Assembly: GCA_019429205.1 (NCBI GenBank)
Contig: JAHYIT010000005.1
Coordinates: 17,866 to 81,865, forward strand
Direction: 5' to 3'
From: Mariniphaga sp.
GTDB lineage: Bacteria > Bacteroidota > Bacteroidia > Bacteroidales > Prolixibacteraceae
Length of the DNA stretch: 64,000 bases
Shown: in pieces, positions 60,390 to 64,000 of the stretch
Layout of the letters: the number at the start of each line of letters is the position of its first letter
Numbering within the stretch: position 1 is the stretch's first letter
Notes under the pieces: generated by a model
The model's database searches: none
Seen by the model: only the letters and a program-made list of their open reading frames with translations
What the model was told of the DNA's origin: nothing
Program-made: the position numbers and the translations under genes

Positions 60390-63300
60390 TTACCTTTTAA
60401 CAATCCTTTCTGTTTTGGCAAGTCCGTCTTCAGTAAACATACTTACAACGTACACACCGCTAACCAGATTTGCAGTACGGATTTCACGGGTCGGATATTC
60501 TAAGTCGATAACACGCTGGCCAGCAATGTTGGTAACAAGTACCCTGGTCAGTTTATTGTGATTTTCGATTGTAATTCTGTCGTTGAACGGGTTCGGATAT
60601 ACTTTGAATTCAACACCTGAAATAATTTCAGTATTTGTTGCACCGAGGTCAATGATATCAGATTCCATCCTTGGTTCAAGTTTGAACGCTTCCAGACGGG
60701 CATTTACAATACCTGTAACATGATAAAAAGTGCTGTCAGTCGGTTCAAATGCATACAACCAGTCGTTAACAATTATGTCATCGGTTGGTTCGTAGTACAC
60801 AGACCATTCCCCGTTACCTGGATCGGCAGGTCTTGCGCGACCACCTTCAACAGTAACAAGAACACTCTCCCACATTTCGTTTTCAGCACCTGATGGTGAA
60901 TCAGCAACAACAGCTTCAACAACAAGCGGCGCATCAACCATAGTCACTTCAGCAGCTGTTAATGTAGTTACCGAAACAACTTCAGAAACGGAACCAACAA
61001 CTTCAACACCATCTCCAATTTCAAGGTCTGATGCGTCAGCATATTCTACCCAGATACCACTCCATGCAGCATTTGCATCCTGCATAAAGAAACCTTCTCC
61101 GGCAGATACTCCGGTAACAGTACCGGTTACAACCACTACGTCTTCAGCAGGTACAGCAGTTTCAGCACCTTCACCCTGAATTTCAGCAATGGTGAGTGGC
61201 ATCGGAACAGCGACAACTTCTACATTCAATGTTCTTTCACACTCGCCAAACATGTAAACATATTCGTAAGCTCCAACAGCCAACATGGTATCAACGCCGG
61301 CTTCTTCATCCACAAATTCAGTTTGGTATCCAATGAAAGTTTCAACTTCAATTTCACGTGTTACATATTCACCAACAACTTCAATGGTTACTTCATCAGT
61401 ACACATTTGAGAATCCATTGCTGTTAACACATAAGTTCCTCTTGGCAGAGTGAAGGTCATATCAGTCATCACACTGTCGTTAACCATTACAACATAAGGA
61501 CCAAATCCTCCGGTTATGTTGGTAACCTCAACAACTGCAGAGCATTCTTCTTCTTCTACTACAGTATATGTCATAACAACAGCATTCTGTACAGGAACAA
61601 ATGTTTTGAAAATAACTTCTGACAGACACCATTCTTCATCTCTTACCTGGAAGTTATAGTGGCCATCGCTTTCGTTGTCATCACCGAATGTTAATACGTC
61701 AGTATAAACATGTGTACCTTCGCCTTCTTCTTCATTCAAAGGCTCCCATTCACTCCATGGTCCTATTGAGCTTGCGCCTTCAACCTTCTGGTGGCGAATA
61801 AACAATGCCCTTCCAGGTTCAGCGGTAGCAGTAACAACTGCTTTCGGAAATACCATGCCGAAGCATGAACGGTTTTCGATATCGGCAATAACTACGTCGG
61901 CAATCTGCTGAATATCAATAGTAGCTTCTGCTTCACACATTTTGGCATCTCTTACCTCAACGGTAAATTCATTGCCAATTTGTACTAGGAAGGCACTGGC
62001 AATATTCTGCCATGCGGTATGAACAACACCATTTTTCAGTAACTGATACTGATAAGCTCCTGTACCACCGGTAGCAACAGCTTCAATCCATCCTTCCACT
62101 GCATCTGAGCAGGTAAATGAACCTTCTGATTTAATCAGCTCTACAACCAATTCTTCTGGTTGATCAATGAAAATTGTATCTGTTGCAGATTCACATCCAT
62201 TTGTATCAGTAATTGTTACAAACAACCCTGTAGAATCACTTGCAGGAATTCCATCAAGTACATATATCGGAAGTGTTGCATGTGCTTCGATGCTGTCAAA
62301 CATCAGTTCAACAGGTTCACCAGCAGCACTGGTTCCCCAAACATGTGCATGATAAACACCTGATCCACCAACAATACTTTCTAAATTATTCCAAATATGA
62401 ATTTGTCCATCCCATTCGCCGAAGCAAGAAGGCTGTACATAATGAACAACTTCTTCTTCTTCCTCACCTACAGTAATTGTATGGAATGCCCATTCAATGG
62501 AGTCAGGCTGTTCAACTTTAACACGCCATTTGTTCACCGGAATACCGTTTTCGTATTCGCCGCCAACAATACAACCATTGGCATCCTGTACCCAAACAAC
62601 CCATGTTCCGGCGCCAACGTTAAATTCGTTGCTTTCCTGCCATTCAACTGTATCTACATTAGGATCTTCAGGAACAAGAATGTGTCCGTCAGGTTCAACC
62701 GACAAGCCAGCCCAGTATGTGTAAGGTGCTGTTCCGCCATCAGCGTGAAGCAGGAATTGTCCGTCTTCAGCACCGTAGCATGTTGCATCCTGTACCCATT
62801 CAGCATCCAGTGTCAAATAGGTTGCAGGTTCCTGAACTTCCCATGATTCACGGGTAGTGTAAGGACCTTCTGTCGGACTTGGCTGCATAGGAGCAGGCAA
62901 TTCACATCCGTTGGCATCGGTAATATACAATGTATAGTGTGAGTGTGCCAAACCTTCAAATGTGTAAGTATAATCGGCGCCTGTCCAGGCCTCTTCATCA
63001 TAATCACTTCCGGTTAAACGTACATGGTATCCGTAATCAACTTCAACTTCTTCTTCATCTTCACCTTCTTCTATTTCAATTTTTGGAGTACCACCACTCA
63101 AAATAGTAACAGTGAATGTACCGTCTTCGCCGTCTTTACAGCTTATGTCTTCAATTACCACATCATAGGTAATTGGATCAGGTGAACCAATTGTAAACGG
63201 TACTGAATATTCACAATCAAGCGCCTGGTAGGGCTCGCTGTATTCATAAACATCTCTTACATACAAAATATGATCACCGGCAGGTAAGTCACTGATAGTA

Positions 63301-64000
63301 GTAGCTGAAATCCATGCTCCGTCATTAATTTTGAATTCAAATACTGAAACTCCCCAGCCACCTGAACCTACAACAGAAATCTGACCATCGCTTCCGCCGT
63401 AGCAGGAAACATGATTATCCACTGTAATTTCAGCATCCAGTGCTTCAGGTTCAAGAATAGTTATTGTATCCGGTTCAGCAATACAACCGTTCTCATCTTT
63501 TACCCAAACTACGAAAGTTCCGGGTTCGGTTGCAATATATGTTTTGGTTGTAACTGCATTGCCAAATGCAACCCATGCATTCTGGTTATTGATAGCGTAC
63601 CAGTAATTTCCTGTTCCACCGCTAACATTAAGTGTAATAATTCCATCGTTGGAATCTTCACAGCTAAAGTGCCAGAATTCGGTAGTAAAAGTCAACTCGG
63701 CAGGATCGCTTAAAACAATATCTGCAGTTGTATAGGAAGGACAATCTTCTGAATCTTCAACCAACACGGCGTAAGTTCCTGCGGGAAGACCGGTAAACTC
63801 GCCGGTAGCTACTTCAGTATAAACTTCCACAGCAACCCATTCACCTTCTACCCATTCGAGCAGGGTAAATTTGTAAGCGCCGGCGCCACCGGAAACAGCA
63901 GACATCGGTACATTAATGCTACCATCAGTTCCTTCGAAGCAAAGTGGATCAACAGCAACGATGTCATCTTCGTCAACAAGCAATTCTTCGTAACCTTCCA
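60390..64000 (-). CDS. Giant secreted adhesin with SprB-like repeats and T9SS sorting domain (5' cut by window edge)
   Basis: About 1200 residues visible; the frame stays open to the right edge, so the N-terminus and signal peptide are missing. Seven to nine repeats of ~85-100 residues each carry a C-F/Y-G...D-G-x-I/F...G-G-x-G-x-Y pattern like SprB repeats. Acidic inserts (G-E-D-E-E-E-V and G-E-E-E-E-E-V) occur between them. Next comes an OB-fold-like domain (about G-T-V-T-G-V to G-I-V-N-A-R). The end is a type A sorting domain, V-Y-P-N-P-F-N-D-R-I then G-V-Y-V-V-S-M and K-T-E-R-I-V-K-R. SprB is the gliding adhesin of Flavobacterium; gliding here is unproven. Confidence 0.85.
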   Translation of the reverse strand, partial: EGYEELLVDEDDIVAVDPLCFEGTDGSINVPMSAVSGGAGAYKFTLLEWVEGEWVAVEVYTEVATGEFTGLPAGTYAVLVEDSEDCPSYTTADIVLSDPAELTFTTEFWHFSCEDSNDGIITLNVSGGTGNYWYAINNQNAWVAFGNAVTTKTYIATEPGTFVVWVKDENGCIAEPDTITILEPEALDAEITVDNHVSCYGGSDGQISVVGSGGWGVSVFEFKINDGAWISATTISDLPAGDHILYVRDVYEYSEPYQALDCEYSVPFTIGSPDPITYDVVIEDISCKDGEDGTFTVTILSGGTPKIEIEEGEDEEEVEVDYGYHVRLTGSDYDEEAWTGADYTYTFEGLAHSHYTLYITDANGCELPAPMQPSPTEGPYTTRESWEVQEPATYLTLDAEWVQDATCYGAEDGQFLLHADGGTAPYTYWAGLSVEPDGHILVPEDPNVDTVEWQESNEFNVGAGTWVVWVQDANGCIVGGEYENGIPVNKWRVKVEQPDSIEWAFHTITVGEEEEEVVHYVQPSCFGEWDGQIHIWNNLESIVGGSGVYHAHVWGTSAAGEPVELMFDSIEAHATLPIYVLDGIPASDSTGLFVTITDTNGCESATDTIFIDQPEELVVELIKSEGSFTCSDAVEGWIEAVATGGTGAYQYQLLKNGVVHTAWQNIASAFLVQIGNEFTVEVRDAKMCEAEATIDIQQIADVVIADIENRSCFGMVFPKAVVTATAEPGRALFIRHQKVEGASSIGPWSEWEPLNEEEGEGTHVYTDVLTFGDDNESDGHYNFQVRDEEWCLSEVIFKTFVPVQNAVVMTYTVVEEEECSAVVEVTNITGGFGPYVVMVNDSVMTDMTFTLPRGTYVLTAMDSQMCTDEVTIEVVGEYVTREIEVETFIGYQTEFVDEEAGVDTMLAVGAYEYVYMFGECERTLNVEVVAVPMPLTIAEIQGEGAETAVPAEDVVVVTGTVTGVSAGEGFFMQDANAAWSGIWVEYADASDLEIGDGVEVVGSVSEVVSVTTLTAAEVTMVDAPLVVEAVVADSPSGAENEMWESVLVTVEGGRARPADPGNGEWSVYYEPTDDIIVNDWLYAFEPTDSTFYHVTGIVNARLEAFKLEPRMESDIIDLGATNTEIISGVEFKVYPNPFNDRITIENHNKLTRVLVTNIAGQRVIDLEYPTREIRTANLVSGVYVVSMFTEDGLAKTERIVKR

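Noticed and set aside
60028..60561. 177-codon plus-strand frame between the nitroreductase and adhesin genes
   Set aside because: It crosses several palindromes and the terminator and runs antiparallel into the adhesin's sorting domain; not protein-like.
62397..62846. 149-codon plus-strand frame inside the adhesin
   Set aside because: Antisense shadow of repeat-rich coding DNA, with many Cys/Phe and no domain.

Overview
The window comes from a chromosome of the phylum Bacteroidota, probably a marine or gut Marinilabiliales/Prolixibacteraceae-like lineage (the rank below phylum is inference). The signs are a TonB-dependent receptor with a carboxypeptidase-regulatory-like N-domain, a type IX secretion (T9SS) sorting domain, PorT, a TamL-type lipoprotein Omp85, SprB-like repeats, an alternative complex III operon, -7 boxes of the TAnnTTTG type, little Shine-Dalgarno, and the gene order rpsU-xerC-hpf-tRNA-tuf-secE-nusG-rplKAJL-rpoBC.

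Layout. 1-7.9 kb: an edge-truncated Nramp-like transporter, a NagB-type deaminase, a Gfo/Idh/MocA dehydrogenase and three secreted alpha/beta-hydrolase (CE15-like) esterases, reading as a plant or algal polysaccharide side-chain catabolic cluster. 8-12.5 kb: a DUF4143 ATPase with a palindromic operator-like element, then a HAD phosphatase, DUF502, an AlkD-like protein and a flippase. 12.6-21.6 kb: an AI-2E exporter-family gene and a complete alternative complex III operon (actABCD, then F and E). 21.7-26.3 kb: an AT-rich accessory stretch with unknown membrane proteins, a bacteriocin-like lipoprotein, inverted repeats, a TonB-receptor tail fragment and a second DUF4143 ATPase with its own palindrome. 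26.3-32.2 kb: TonB-dependent receptor, NatAB-like ABC exporter, and cysK behind a cysteine-rich leader peptide and terminator. 32.3-47 kb: the information-processing cluster on the minus strand. 47-59.8 kb: HhH protein, NSS transporter, TamL, rRNA/tRNA methyltransferase, PorT, MenG, PurM-like protein, SDR, glycosyltransferase, LytS/LytTR two-component pair and nitroreductase. 59.8-64 kb: a dense array of short hairpins and the C-terminal 1200 residues of a giant T9SS-exported SprB-like adhesin cut by the window edge.

The most unusual signals are RNA-level. (1) A 60-nt tRNA mimic lies between tuf and secE, with a perfect acceptor stem, D-arm and T-arm but no anticodon arm, exactly where many bacteria carry tRNA-Trp. 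(2) A cysK leader encodes a 23-residue peptide with Cys-Cys-Trp, followed by a terminator and a candidate antiterminator, which is a classic attenuator layout. (3) Both DUF4143 ATPase genes start directly behind dissimilar but equally strong palindromes. The accessory stretch also has an in-frame amber codon splitting a coiled-coil/transmembrane gene, and a bacteriocin-like lipoprotein beside a small bitopic membrane protein.

All calls come from reading the sequence alone; no database search or folding program was run.
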